A stretch of 64,000 nucleotides of DNA from contig OY727099.1 of assembly GCA_963402885.1 (NCBI GenBank), positions 16,883,001 to 16,947,000 of the forward strand, written 5' to 3'. The DNA comes from Antedon bifida. Taxonomy: Eukaryota; Echinodermata; Crinoidea; Comatulida; Antedonidae. Positions 50,448 through 63,600 of the stretch are shown piece by piece. Position numbers and translations under genes: made by a program. Below the pieces are notes generated by a model. The model saw only the letters and a list, made by a program, of their open reading frames with translations. It had not been told where the DNA came from and made no database searches. Every line of letters starts with the position of its first letter. The stretch's first letter is position 1.

Positions 50448-53400
50448 CATCGAAATGCACAAAATGGTCTAAAACGTCTCCAAATGCGATAATAAGCTGT
50501 TGTATGCACATTGATGTTTTTGTTTGAAAAGTTTCATCGAAATGCACAAAATGGTCTAAAACGTCTCCAAATACGATATTAAGCTATTGTATGCACTTTG
50601 TTGTTTTTGTGTAAAAAGTTTCATCGAAATGCACAAAATGGTCTAAAACGTCTCCAAATACGATATTAAGCTATTGTATGCACTTTTATGTTTTGGGTGA
50701 AAAGTTTCATCGAGATGCACAAAATGGTCTAAAACGTCTCCAAATACGATATTAAGCTATTGTATGCACTTTTATGTTTTTGTGTGAAAAGTTTCATCGA
50801 AATGCACAAAATGGTCTAAAACGTCTCCAAATACGATATTAAGCTATTGTATGCACTTTTATGTTTTGGGTGAAAAGTTTCATCGAGATGCACAAAATGG
50901 TCTAAAACGTCTCCAAATACGATATTAAGCTGTTGTATGCACATTGATGTTTTTGTGTGAAAAGTTTCATCGAAATGCACAAAATGGTCTAAAACGTCTC
51001 CAAATACGATATTAAGCTATTGTATGCACTTTGTTGTTTTTGTGTAAAAAGTTTCATCGAAATGCACAAAATGGTCAAAAATGTCTCCAAATGCGATTTG
51101 AAGCTATTTTGTGCACTTTTATGTTTTGGGTGAAACGTTTCATCGAAATGCACAAAATGGTCTAAAACGTCTCCAAATACGATATTAAGCTATTGTATGC
51201 ACTTTGATGTTTTTGTGTTAAAAGTTTTTTCGAAATGCACAAAATGGTCTAAAACGTCTCCAAATGCGATTTGGAACTCTTTTGTGCACTTTGATGTTTT
51301 TGTGTAACCAAGTTTCATCGAAATGCACAAAATGGTCTAAAACGTCTCCAAATGCGATTTGAAGCTATTTTGTGCACTTTAATGTTTTGTGTAATGAAAC
51401 GCACAAAATGGTCTAAAACGTCTCCAAATGCGATTTGAAGCTATTTTGTGCACTTTGTTGTTTTGTGTGAAAAGTTTCATCGAAATGCACAAAATGGTCT
51501 AAAACGTCTCCAAATACGATATTAAGCTATTGTATGCACTTTGTTGTTTTTGTGTGAAAAGTTTCATCGAAATGCACAAAATGGTCTAAAACATCTCCAA
51601 ATGCGATTTGAAGCTATTTTATGCACTTTTATGTTTTGTGAGAAAAGTTTCATCCAAATGCAAAAAATGGTCTAAAACGTCTCCAAATACGATATTAAGC
51701 TATTGTATGCACTTTGATGTTTTTGTGTGAAAAGTTTTTTCGAAATGCACAAAATGGTCTAAAACGTCTCCAAATGCGATAATAAGCTGTTGTATGCACA
51801 TTGATGTTTTTGTTTGAAAAGTTTCATCGAAATGCACAAAATGGTCTAAAACGTCTCCAAATACGATATTAAGCTATTGTATGCACTTTGTTGTTTTTGT
51901 GTAAAAAGTTTCATCGAAATGCACAAAATGGTCTAAAACGTCTCCAAATACGATATTAAGCTATTGTATGCACTTTTATGTTTTGGGTGAAAAGTTTCAT
52001 CGAGATGCACAAAATGGTCTAAAACGTCTCCAAATACGATATTAAGCTATTGTATGCACTTTTATGTTTTTGTGTGAAAAGTTTCATCGAAATGCACAAA
52101 ATGGTCTAAAACGTCTCCAAATACGATATTAAGCTATTGTATGCACTTTTATGTTTTGGGTGAAAAGTTTCATCGAGATGCACAAAATGGTCTAAAACGT
52201 CTCCAAATACGATATTAAGCTGTTGTATGCACATTGATGTTTTTGTGTGAAAAGTTTCATCGAAATGCACAAAATGGTCTAAAACGTCTCCAAATACGAT
52301 ATTAAGCTATTGTATGCACTTTGTTGTTTTTGTGTAAAAAGTTTCATCGAAATGCACAAAATGGTCAAAAATGTCTCCAAATGCGATTTGAAGCTATTTT
52401 GTGCACTTTTATGTTTTGGGTGAAACGTTTCATCGAAATGCACAAAATGGTCTAAAACGTCTCCAAATACGATATTAAGCTATTGTATGCACTTTGATGT
52501 TTTTGTGTTAAAAGTTTTTTCGAAATGCACAAAATGGTCTAAAACGTCTCCAAATGCGATTTGGAACTCTTTTGTGCACTTTGATGTTTTTGTGTAACCA
52601 AGTTTCATCGAAATGCACAAAATGGTCTAAAACGTCTCCAAATGCGATTTGAAGCTATTTTGTGCACTTTAATGTTTTGTGTAATGAAACGCACAAAATG
52701 GTCTAAAACGTCTCCAAATGCGATTTGAAGCTATTTTGTGCACTTTGTTGTTTTGTGTGAAAAGTTTCATCGAAATGCACAAAATGGTCTAAAACGTCTC
52801 CAAATACGATATTAAGCTATTGTATGCACTTTGTTGTTTTTTGTGTGAAAAGTTTCATCGAAATGCACAAAATGGTCTAAAACGTCTCCAAATGCGATTT
52901 GAAGCTATTTTATGCACTTTTATGTTTTGTGAGAAAAGTTTCATCCAAATGCAAAAAATGGTCTAAAACGTCTCCAAATACGATATTAAGCTATTGTATG
53001 CACTTTGATGTTTTTGTGTGAAAAGTTTTTTCGAAAAGCACAAAATGGTCTAAAACGTCTCCAAATGCGATAATAAGCTGTTGTATGCACATTGATGTTT
53101 TTGTTTGAAAAGTTTCATCGAAATGCACAAAATGGTCTAAAACGTCTCCAAATACGATATTAAGCTATTGTATGCACTTTGTTGTTTTTGTGTAAAAAGT
53201 TTCATCGAAATGCACAAAATGGTCTAAAACGTCTCCAAATACGATATTAAGCTATTGTATGCACTTTTATGTTTTGGGTGAAAAGTTTCATCGAGATGCA
53301 CAAAATGGTCTAAAACGTCTCCAAATACGATATTAAGCTATTGTATGCACTTTTATGTTTTTGTGTGAAAAGTTTCATCGAAATGCACAAAATGGTCTAA

Positions 53401-53586
53401 AACGTCTCCAAATACGATATTAAGCTATTGTATGCACTTTTATGTTTTGGGTGAAAAGTTTCATCGAGATGCACAAAATGGTCTAAAACGTCTCCAAATA
53501 CGATATTAAGCTGTTGTATGCACATTGATGTTTTTGTGTGAAAAGTTTCATCGAAATGCACAAAATGGTCTAAAACGTCTCCAAAT
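50448..53586 (+). repeat. Module gamma2: 1,290-bp higher-order repeat, about 2.4 copies
   Basis: 50,461/51,751 and 50,641/51,931 are 1,290 bp apart. The next copy is 1,291 bp on (51,931/53,222) because of an extra T at ~52,831 (GTTTTTTGTGTG). The third copy stops at about 53,587. The same unit occupies 11,881-14,081 in gamma1 (offset 37,660). A private change, CGAAAAGCAC at 53,034, replaces CGAAATGCAC in the last unit. Confidence 0.9.
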
Positions 53587-55900
53587 GCGATTTGGAACTC
53601 TTTTGTGCACTCTGATGTTTTTGTGTAACCAAGTTTCATCGAAATGCACAAAATGGTCTAAAACGTCTCCAAATGCGATTTGAAGCTATTTTGTGCACTT
53701 TAATGTTTTGTGTGAAAAGTTTTATCGAAATGCTCAAAATGGTCTAAAACGTCTCCAAATACGATATTAAGCTATTGTATGCACTTTGATGTTTTTGTGT
53801 GAAAAGTTTTAACGAAATGCACAAAATGGTCTAAAACGTCTCCAAATCCGTTTAGAAGCTATTCTAAGCACTTTGGTGTTTTTATGTTAACATGTTTTTT
53901 CGAAATGCTCAAAATGTTCTAAAACGGTTTCAAATGTGATTTTAAGCACTTTGATGTTTTTGTGTAATCAAGTTTCATCGAAATGCACAAAATGGTCTAA
54001 AACGTCTCCAAATGCGATTTGAAGCTATTTTGTGCACTTTGATGTTTTGTGTGAAAAGTTTCATCGAAATGCACAAAATGGTCTAAAACGTCTCCAAATA
54101 CTATATTAAGCTATTGTATGCACTTTGATGTTTTTGAGTGAAAAGTTTTTTCGAAATGCTCAAATTGGTCTAAAACGTCTCCAAATGCGATTTGGAGCTC
54201 TTTTGTGCATTTTGATGTTTTGTGTCAAAAGTTTTATAGAAATGCTCGAAATGGTCTAAAACGGTTTCAAATGTGATTTTAAGCACTTTGATGTTTTTGT
54301 GTAACTAAGTTTCATCGAAATGCACAAAATGGTCTAAAACGTCTGCAAATGCGATTTGAAGCTTTTTTATTCACTTTGATGGTTTTGTGTGAAAAGTTTC
54401 ATCGAAATGCACAAAATGGTCAAAAACGTCTCCAAATGCGATTTGAAGCTATTTTGTGCACTTTAATGTTTTGTGTGAAAAGTTTTATCGAAATGCTCAA
54501 AATGGTCTAAAACGTCTCCAAATGCGATTTGGAGCTCTTTTGTGCACTTTGATGTTTTGTGTCAAAAGTTTTATAAAAAGCTCGAAATGGTCTAAAACGG
54601 TTTCAAATGTGATTTTAAGCACTTTGATGTTTTTGTGTAACTAAGTTTCATCGAAATGCACAAAATGGTCTAAAACGTCTCCAAATGCGATTTGGAACTC
54701 TTTTGTGCACTTTGATGGTTTTGTGTGAAAAGTTTCATCGAAATGCACAAAATGGTCAAAAACGTCTCCAAATACGATAATAAGCTGTTGTATGCACATT
54801 GATGTTTTTGTGTGAAAAGTTTCATCGAAATGCACAAAATGGTCTAAAACGTCTCCAAATACGATATTAAGCTATTGTATGCACTTTGATGTTTTTGTGT
54901 GAAAAGTTTTTTCGAAATGCACAAAATGGTCTAAAACGTCTCCAAATGCGATAATAAGCTGTTGTATGCACATTGATGTTTTTGTTTGAAAAGTTTCATC
55001 GAAATGCACAAAATGGTCTAAAACGTCTCCAAATACGATATTAAGCTATTGTATGCACTTTGATTTTTTTGTGTGAAAAGTTTTTTCGAAATGCACAAAA
55101 TGGTCTAAAACGTCTCCAAATGCGATAATAAGCTGTTGTATGCACTTTGTTGTTTTTGTGTAAAAAGTTTCATCGAAATGCACAAATTTGTCAAAAATGT
55201 CTCCAAATGCGATTTGAAGCTATTTTGTGCACTTTTATGTTTTGGGTGAAAAGTTTCATCGAAATGCACAAAATGGTCTAAAACGTCTCCAAATACGATA
55301 TTAAGCTATTGTATGCACTTTGATGTTTTTGTGTGAAAAGTTTTTTCGAAATGCACAAAATGGTCTAAAACGTCTACAAATGCGATTTGAAGCTATTTTG
55401 TGCACTTTTATGTTTTGTGTGAAAAGTTTCATCGAAATGCACAAAATGGTTTAAAACGTCTTCAAATACGATATTAAGCTATTGTATGCACTTTGATGTT
55501 TTTGTGTGAAAAGTTTTTTCGAAATGCACAAAATGGTCTAAAACGTCTCCAAATGCGATAATAAGCTGTTGTATGCACATTGATGTTTTTGTTTGAAAAG
55601 TTTCATCGAAATGCACAAAATGGTCTAAAACGTCTCCAAATGCGATAATAAGCTGTTGTATGCACATTGATGTTTTTGTTTGAAAAGTTTTTTCGAAATG
55701 CTCAAAATGTTCTAAAACGGTTTCAAATGTGATTTTAAGCACTTTGATGTTTTTGTGTAATCAAGTTTCATCGAAATGCACAAAATGGTCTAAAACGTCT
55801 CCAAATGCGATTTGAAGCTATTTTGTGCACTTTGATGTTTTGTGTGAAAAGTTTCATCGAAATGCACAAAATGGTCTAAAACGTCTCCAAATACGATATT
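53587..55900 (+). repeat. Epsilon zone, mixed monomers without a clear long period
   Basis: All sequence here is still the same monomer family, but I found no long stretch that aligns at a constant offset with the alpha-gamma modules. Local alpha-like pieces occur, such as the ATGTTAACAT monomer at 53,884. Private variants are frequent: CACTCTGATG at 53,609, CCGTTTAGAAG at 53,848, TTTATAAAAAGCTCG at 54,571, TTTGATTTTTTTG at 55,062, GTCTACAAATG at 55,374 and GTTTAAAACGTCTTC at 55,449. Confidence 0.7.
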
Positions 55901-58000
55901 AAGCTATTGTATGCACTTTGATGTTTTTGTGTGAAAAGTTTTTTTGAAATGCACAAAATGGTCTAAAACGTCTCAAATGCGATTTGGAACTCTTTTGTGC
56001 ACTTTGATGTTTTTGTGTAACCAAGTTTCATCGAAATGCACAAAATGGTCTAAAACGTCTTCAAATGCGATTTGAAGCTATTTTGTGCACTTTAATGTTT
56101 TGTGTGAAAAGTTTTATCGAAATGCTCAAAATGGTCTAAAACGTCTCCAAATACTATATTAAGCTATTGTATGCACTTTGATGTTTTTGAGTGAAAAGTT
56201 TTTTCGAAATGCTCAAAATGGTCTAAAACGTCTCCAAATGCGATTTGGAGCTCTTTTGTGCACTTTGATGTTTTGTGTCAAAGGTTTTATAGAAATGCTC
56301 GAAATGGTCTAAAACGGTTTCAAATGTGATTTTAAGCACTTTGATGTTTTTGTGTAACTAAGTTTCATCGAAATGCACAAAATGGTCTAAAACGTCTGCA
56401 AATGCGATTTGAAGATATTTTATGCACTTTGATGGTTTTGTGTGAAAAGTTTCATCGAAATGCACAAAATGGTCTAAAACGTCTCCAAATGCGATTTGAA
56501 GCTATTTTATGCACTTTTATGTTTTGTGTGAAAAGTTTCATCGAAATGCACAAAATGGTCTAAAACGTCTCCAAATATGATAGTAAGCTATTGTATGCAC
56601 TTTGATGTTTTTGTGTGAAAAGTTTTTTCGAAATGCACAAAATGGTCTAAAACGTCTCAAATGCGATTTGGAACTCTTTTGTGCACTTTGATGTTTTTGT
56701 GTAACCAAGTTTCATCGAAATGCACAAAATGGTCTAAAACGTCTCCAAATGCGATTTGAAGCTATTTTGTGCACTTTAATGTTTTGTGTGAAAAGTTTTA
56801 TCGAAATGCTCAAAATGGTCTAAAACGTCTCCAAATACTATATTAAGCTATTGTATGCACTTTGATGTTTTTGAGTGAAAAGTTTTTTCGAAATGCTCAA
56901 AATGGTCTAAAACGTCTCCAAATGCGATTTGGAGCTCTTTTGTGCACTTTGATGTTTTGTGTCAAAGGTTTTATAGAAATGCTCGAAATGGTCTAAAACG
57001 GTTTCAAATGTGATTTTAAGCACTTTGATGTTTTTGTGTAACTAAGTTTCATCGAAATGCACAAAATGGTCTAAAACGTCTGCAAATGCGATTTGAAGAT
57101 ATTTTATGCACTTTGATGGTTTTGTGTGAAAAGTTTCATCGAAATGCACAAAATGGTCTAAAACGTCTCCAAATACGATATTAAGCTATTGTATGCACTT
57201 TGATGTTTTTGTGTGAAAAGTTTCATCGAAATGCACAAAATGGTCTAAAACGTCTCCAAATGCGATTTGAAGCTATTTTATGCACTTTTATGTTTTGTGT
57301 GAAAAGTTTCATCGAAATGCACAAAATGGTCTAAAACGTCTCCAAATATGATAGTAAGCTATTGTATGCACTTTGATGTTTTTGTGTGAAAAGTTTTTTC
57401 GAAATGCACAAAATGGTCTAAAACGTCTCAAATGCGATTTGGAACTCTTTTGTGCACTTTGATGTTTTTGTGTAACCAAGTTTCACCGAAATGCACAAAA
57501 TGGTCTAAAACGTCTCCAAATGCGATTTGAAGCTATTTTGTGCACTTTAATGTTTTGTGTGAAAAGTTTTATCGAAATGCTCAAAATGGTCTAAAACGTC
57601 TCCAAATACTATATTAAGCTATTGTATGCACTTTGATGTTTTTGAGTGAAAAGTTTTTTCGAAATGCTCAAAATGGTCTAAAACGTCTCCAAATGCGATT
57701 TTGAGTTCTTTTGTGCACTTTGATGTTTTGTGTCAAAAGTTTTATAGAAATGCTCGAAATGGCTTAAAACGGTTTCAAATGTGATTTTAAGCACTTTGAT
57801 GTTTTTGTGTAACTAAGTTTCATCGAAATGCACAAAATGGTCTAAAACGTCTGCAAATGCGATTTGAAGATATTTTATGCACTTTGATGGTTTTGTGTGA
57901 AAAGTTTCATCGAAATGCACAAAATGGTCTAAAACGTCTCCAAATACGATATTAAGCTATTGTATGCACTTTGATGTTTTTGTGTGAAAAGTTTTTTCGA
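55900..58000 (+). repeat. Epsilon sub-array, periods 684 and 771 bp
   Basis: The private word AACGTCTCAAATGCG (two bases shorter than the usual TCTCCAAATG) occurs at 55,967, 56,651 and 57,422. The spacings are 684 and 771 bp. The difference of 87 bp is exactly one monomer and maps to 57,150-57,236. All three copies share the order GGAACTC monomer, 86-bp monomer, CTATATT monomer, GGAGCTC monomer, 78-bp monomer. Confidence 0.87.
57150..57236 (+). repeat. Single 87-bp monomer gained (or lost) between sub-array copies
   Basis: In the 684-bp copy, TTTCATCGAAATGCAC at 56,445-56,464 is followed directly by the TGCGATTTGAAGC monomer. Here an additional TACGATATTAAGC monomer of 87 bp stands between. 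It is a one-monomer indel with both edges at the core. Confidence 0.82.
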
Positions 58001-58846
58001 AATGCACAAAATGGTCTAAAACGTCTCCAAATGAGATAATAAGCTGTTGTATGCACATTGATGTTTTTGTTTGAAAAGTTTCATCGAAATGCACAAAATG
58101 GTCTAAAACGTCTCCAAATACGATATTAAGCTATTGTATGCACTTTGTTGTTTTTGTGTAAAAAGTTTCATCGAAATGCACAAATTGGTCAAAAATGTCT
58201 CCAAATGCGATTTGAAGCTATTTTGTGCACTTTTATGTTTTGGGTGAAAAGTTTCATCGAGATGCACAAAATTGTCTAAAACGTCTCCAAATGCGATTTG
58301 AAGCTATTTTGTGCACTTTAATGTTTTGTGTGAAAAGTTTTATCGAAATGCAAAAAATGGTCTAAAACGTCTCCAAATACGATATTAAGCTATTGTATGC
58401 ACTTTGATGTTTTTGTGTGAAAAGTTTTTTCGAAATGCACAAAATGGTCTAAAACGTCTCCAAATGCGATTTGGAGCTCTTTTGTGCACTTTGATGTTTT
58501 GTGTCAAAAGTTTTATAGAAATGCTCGAAATGGTCTAAAACGGTTTCAAATGTGATTTTAAGCACTTTGATGTTTTTGTGTAACTAAGTTTCATCGAAAT
58601 GCACAAAATGGTCTAAAACGTCTCCAAATACGATATTAAGATATTGTATGCACTTTGTTGTTTTTGTGTGAAAAGTTTTTTCGAAATGCACAAAATGGTC
58701 TAAAACGTCTCCAAATGCGATAATAAGCTGTTGTATGCACATTGAAGTTTTTGTTTGAAAAGTTTCATCGAAATGCACAAAATGGTCTAAAACGTCTCCA
58801 AATACGATATTAAGCTATTGTATGCACTTTGTTGTTTTTGTGTACA

Positions 58847-60633
58847 AAGTTTCATCGAAATGCACAAAATGGTCTAAAACGTCTCCAAATGCGATTTGAA
58901 GCTATTTTGTGCACTTTGATGTTTTGTGTGAAAAGTTTTTTCGAAATGCACAAAATGGTCTAAAATGTCTCCAAATGCGATTTGGAACTCTTTTGTGCAC
59001 TTTGATGTTTTTGTGTAACCAATTTTCATCGAAATGCACAAAATGGTCTAAAACGTCTCCAAATGCGATTTGAAGCTATTTTGTGCACTTTAATGTTTTG
59101 TGTGAAAAGTTTTATCGAAATGCAAAAAATGGTCTAAAACGTCTCCAAATACGATATTAAGCTATTGTATGCACTTTGATGTTTTTGTGTGAAAAGTTTT
59201 TTCGAAATGCACAAAATGGTCTAAAACGTCTCCAAATGCGATTTGGAGCTCTTTTGTGCACTTTGATGTTTTGTGTCAAAAGTTTTATAGAAATGCTCGA
59301 AATGGTCTAAAACGGTTTCAAATGTGATTTTAAGCACTTTGATGTTTTTGTGTGAAAAGTTTCATCGAAATGCACAAAATGGTCTAAAACGTCTCCAAAT
59401 GCGATTTGAAGCTATTTTGTGCACTTTGATGTTTTGTGTAAAAAGTTTCATCGAAATGCACAAAACGGTCTAAAACGTCTCCAAATACGATATTAAGCTA
59501 TTGTATGCACTTTGATGTTTTTGTGTGAAAAGTTTTAACGAAATGCACAAAATGGTCTAAAACGTCTCCAAATCCGTTTTAAAGCTATTCTAAGCACTTT
59601 GGTGTTTTTATGTTAACATGTTTTTTCGAAATGCTCAAAATGTTCTAAAACTGTTTCAAATGTGATTTTAAGCACTTTGATGTTTTTGTGTAATCAAGTT
59701 TCATCGAAATGCACAAAATGGTCTAAAACGTCTCCAAATGCGATTTGAAGCTATTTTGTGCACTTTGATGTTTTGTGTGAAAAGTTTTTTCGAAATGCAC
59801 AAAATGGTCTAAAACGTCTCCAAATGCGATTTGGAACTCTTTTGTGCACTTTGATGTTTTTGTGTAACCAATTTTCATCGAAATGCACAAAATGGTCTAA
59901 AACGTCTCCAAATGCGATTTGAAGCTATTTTGTGCACTTTAATGTTTTGTGTGAAAAGTTTTATCGAAATGCAAAAAATGGTCTAAAACGTCTCCAAATA
60001 CGATATTAAGCTATTGTATGCACTTTGATGTTTTTGTGTGAAAAGTTTTTTCGAAATGCACAAAATGGTCTAAAACGTCTCCAAATGCGATTTGGAGCTC
60101 TTTTGTGCACTTTGATGTTTTGTGTCAAAAGTTTTATAGAAATGCTCGAAATGGTCTAAAACGGTTTCAAATGTGATTTTAAGCACTTTGATGTTTTTGT
60201 GTGAAAAGTTTCATCGAAATGCACAAAATGGTCTAAAACGTCTCCAAATGCGATTTGAAGCTATTTTGTGCACTTTGATGTTTTGTGTAAAAAGTTTCAT
60301 CGAAATGCACAAAACGGTCTAAAACGTCTCCAAATACGATATTAAGCTATTGTATGCACTTTGATGTTTTTGTGTGAAAAGTTTTAACGAAATGCACAAA
60401 ATGGTCTAAAACGTCTCCAAATCCGTTTTAAAGCTATTCTAAGCACTTTGGTGTTTTTATGTTAACATGTTTTTTCGAAATGCTCAAAATGTTCTAAAAC
60501 GGTTTCAAATGTGATTTTAAGCACTTTGATGTTTTTGTGTAATCAAGTTTCATCGAAATGCACAAAATGGTCTAAAACGTCTCCAAATGCGATTTGAAGC
60601 TATTTTGTGCACTTTGATGTTTTGTGTGAAAAG
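58847..60633 (+). repeat. Tandem duplication, period 849 bp
   Basis: 58,861/59,710, 58,921/59,770, 59,581/60,430 and 59,610/60,459 are all 849 bp apart. Each copy ends with the ATGTTAACAT monomer and a CCGTTTTAAAGC word found only in these two copies. The unit is 10 monomers. One difference is AAACTGTTTC at 59,648 versus AAACGGTTTC at 60,497. Confidence 0.9.
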
Positions 60634-63600
60634 TTTCATCGAAATGCACAAAATGGTCTAAAACGTCTCCAAATACTATATTAAGCTATTGTATGCACTT
60701 TGATGTTTTTGAGTGAAAAGTTTTTTCGAAATGCTCAAAATGGTCTAAAACGTCTCCAAATGCGATTTGGAGCTCTTTTGTGCATTTTGATGTTTTGTGT
60801 CAAAAGTTTTATAGAAATTCTCGAAATGGTCTAAAACGGTTTCAAATGTGATTTTAAGCACTTTGATGTTTTTGTGTAACTAAGTTTCATCGAAATGCAC
60901 AAAATGGTCTAAAACGCGATTTGAAGCTATTTTATGCACTTTGATGGTTTTGTGTGAAAAGTTTCATCGAAATGCACAAAATGGTCAAAAACATCTCCAA
61001 ATACGATATTAAGCTATTGTATGCACTTTGATGTTTTTGTGTGAAAAGTTTTTTCGAAATGCACAAAATGGTCTAAAACGTCTCCAAATGCGATTTGGAA
61101 CTCTTTTGTGCACTTTGATGTTTTTGTGTGAAAAGTTTTTTCGAAATTCACAAAATGGTCTAAAACGTCTCCAAATGCGATTTGGAACTCTTTTTTGCAC
61201 TTTGGTGTTTTGTGTAATGAAACGCACAAAATAGTCTAAAACGTCTCCAAATACGATAATAAGCTGTTGTATGAACATTGATGTTTTTGTGTGAAAAGTT
61301 TCATCGAAATGCACAAAATGGTCTAAAACGTCTCCAAATGCGATTTGAAGCTATTTTATGCACTTTTATGTTTTGTGTGAAAAGTTTCATCGAAATGCAA
61401 AAAATGGTCTAAAACGTCTCCAAATACGATATTAAGCTATTGTATGCACTTTGATGTTTTTGTGTGAAAAGTTTTTTCGAAATGCACAAAATGGTCTAAA
61501 ACGTCTCCAAATGCGATTTGGAACTCTTTTGTGCACTTTGATGTTTTTGTGTAACCAATTTTCATCGAAATGCACAAAATGGTCTAAAACGTCTCCAAAT
61601 GCGATTTGAAGCTATTTTGTGCACTTTAATGTTTTGTGTGAAAAGTTTTATCGAAATGCAAAAAATGGTCTAAAACGTCTCCAAATACGATATTAAGCTA
61701 TTGTATGCACTTTGATGTTTTTGTGTGAAAAGTTTTTTCGAAATGCACAAAATGGTCTAAAACGTCTCCAAATGCGATTTGGAGCTCTTTTGTGCACTTT
61801 GATGTTTTGTGTCAAAAGTTTTATAGAAATGCTCGAAATGGTCTAAAACGGTTTCAAATGTGATTTTAAGCACTTTGATGTTTTTGTGTAACTAAGTTTC
61901 ATCGAAATGCACAAAATGGTCTAAAACGTCTGCAAATGCGATTTGAAGATATTTTATGCACTTTGATGGTTTTGTGTGAAAAGTTTCATCGAAATGCACA
62001 AAATGGTCTAAAACGTCTCCAAATACGATATTAAGCTATTGTATGCACTTTGATGTTTTTGTGTGAAAAGTTTTTTCGAAATGCACAAAATGGTCTAAAA
62101 CGTCTCCAAATGCGATAATAAGCTGTTGTATGCACATTGATGTTTTTGTTTGAAAAGTTTTTTCGAAATGCACAAAATGGTCTAAAACGTCTCCAAATGC
62201 GATAATAAGCTGTTGTATGCACATTGATGTTTTTGTTTGAAAAGTTTCATCGAAATGCACAAAATGGTCTAAAACGTCTCCAAATACGATATTAAGCTAT
62301 TGTATGCACTTTGTTGTTTTTGTGTAAAAAGTTTCATCGAAATGCACAAATTGGTCAAAAATGTCTCCAAATGCGATTTGAAGCTATTTTGTGCACTTTG
62401 ATGTTTTGTGTGAAAAGTTTCATCGAAATGCACAAAATGGTCTAAAACGTCTCCAAATACTATATTAAGCTATTGTATGCACTTTGATGTTTTTGAGTGA
62501 AAAGTTTTTTCGAAATGCTCAAAATGGTCTAAAACGTCTCCAAATGCGATTTGGAGCTCTTTTGTGCATTTTGATGTTTTGTGTCAAAAGTTTTATAGAA
62601 ATTCTCGAAATGGTCTAAAACGGTTTCAAATGTGATTTTAAGCACTTTGATGTTTTTGTGTAACTAAGTTTCATCGAAATGCACAAAATGGTCTAAAACG
62701 CGATTTGAAGCTATTTTATGCACTTTGATGGTTTTGTGTGAAAAGTTTCATCGAAATGCACAAAATGGTCAAAAACATCTCCAAATACGATATTAAGCTA
62801 TTGTATGCACTTTGATGTTTTTGTGTGAAAAGTTTTTTCGAAATGCACAAAATGGTCTAAAACGTCTCCAAATGCGATTTGGAACTCTTTTGTGCACTTT
62901 GATGTTTTTGTGTGAAAAGTTTTTTCGAAATTCACAAAATGGTCTAAAACGTCTCCAAATGCGATTTGGAACTCTTTTTTGCACTTTGGTGTTTTGTGTA
63001 ATGAAACGCACAAAATAGTCTAAAACGTCTCCAAATACGATAATAAGCTGTTGTATGAACATTGATGTTTTTGTGTGAAAAGTTTCATCGAAATGCACAA
63101 AATGGTCTAAAACGTCTCCAAATGCGATTTGAAGCTATTTTATGCACTTTTATGTTTTGTGTGAAAAGTTTCATCGAAATGCAAAAAATGGTCTAAAACG
63201 TCTCCAAATACGATATTAAGCTATTGTATGCACTTTGATGTTTTTGTGTGAAAAGTTTTTTCGAAATGCACAAAATGGTCTAAAACGTCTCCAAATGCGA
63301 TTTGGAACTCTTTTGTGCACTTTGATGTTTTTGTGTAACCAATTTTCATCGAAATGCACAAAATGGTCTAAAACGTCTCCAAATGCGATTTGAAGCTATT
63401 TTGTGCACTTTAATGTTTTGTGTGAAAAGTTTTATCGAAATGCAAAAAATGGTCTAAAACGTCTCCAAATACGATATTAAGCTATTGTATGCACTTTGAT
63501 GTTTTTGTGTGAAAAGTTTTTTCGAAATGCACAAAATGGTCTAAAACGTCTCCAAATGCGATTTGGAGCTCTTTTGTGCACTTTGATGTTTTGTGTCAAA

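Noticed and set aside
61009..61314. Longest frame, 101 codons, minus strand (and its copy at 62,793-63,098)
   Set aside because: Same satellite translated. A second frame on the same strand and one on the opposite strand overlap it, as expected from a low-stop repeat rather than a gene.
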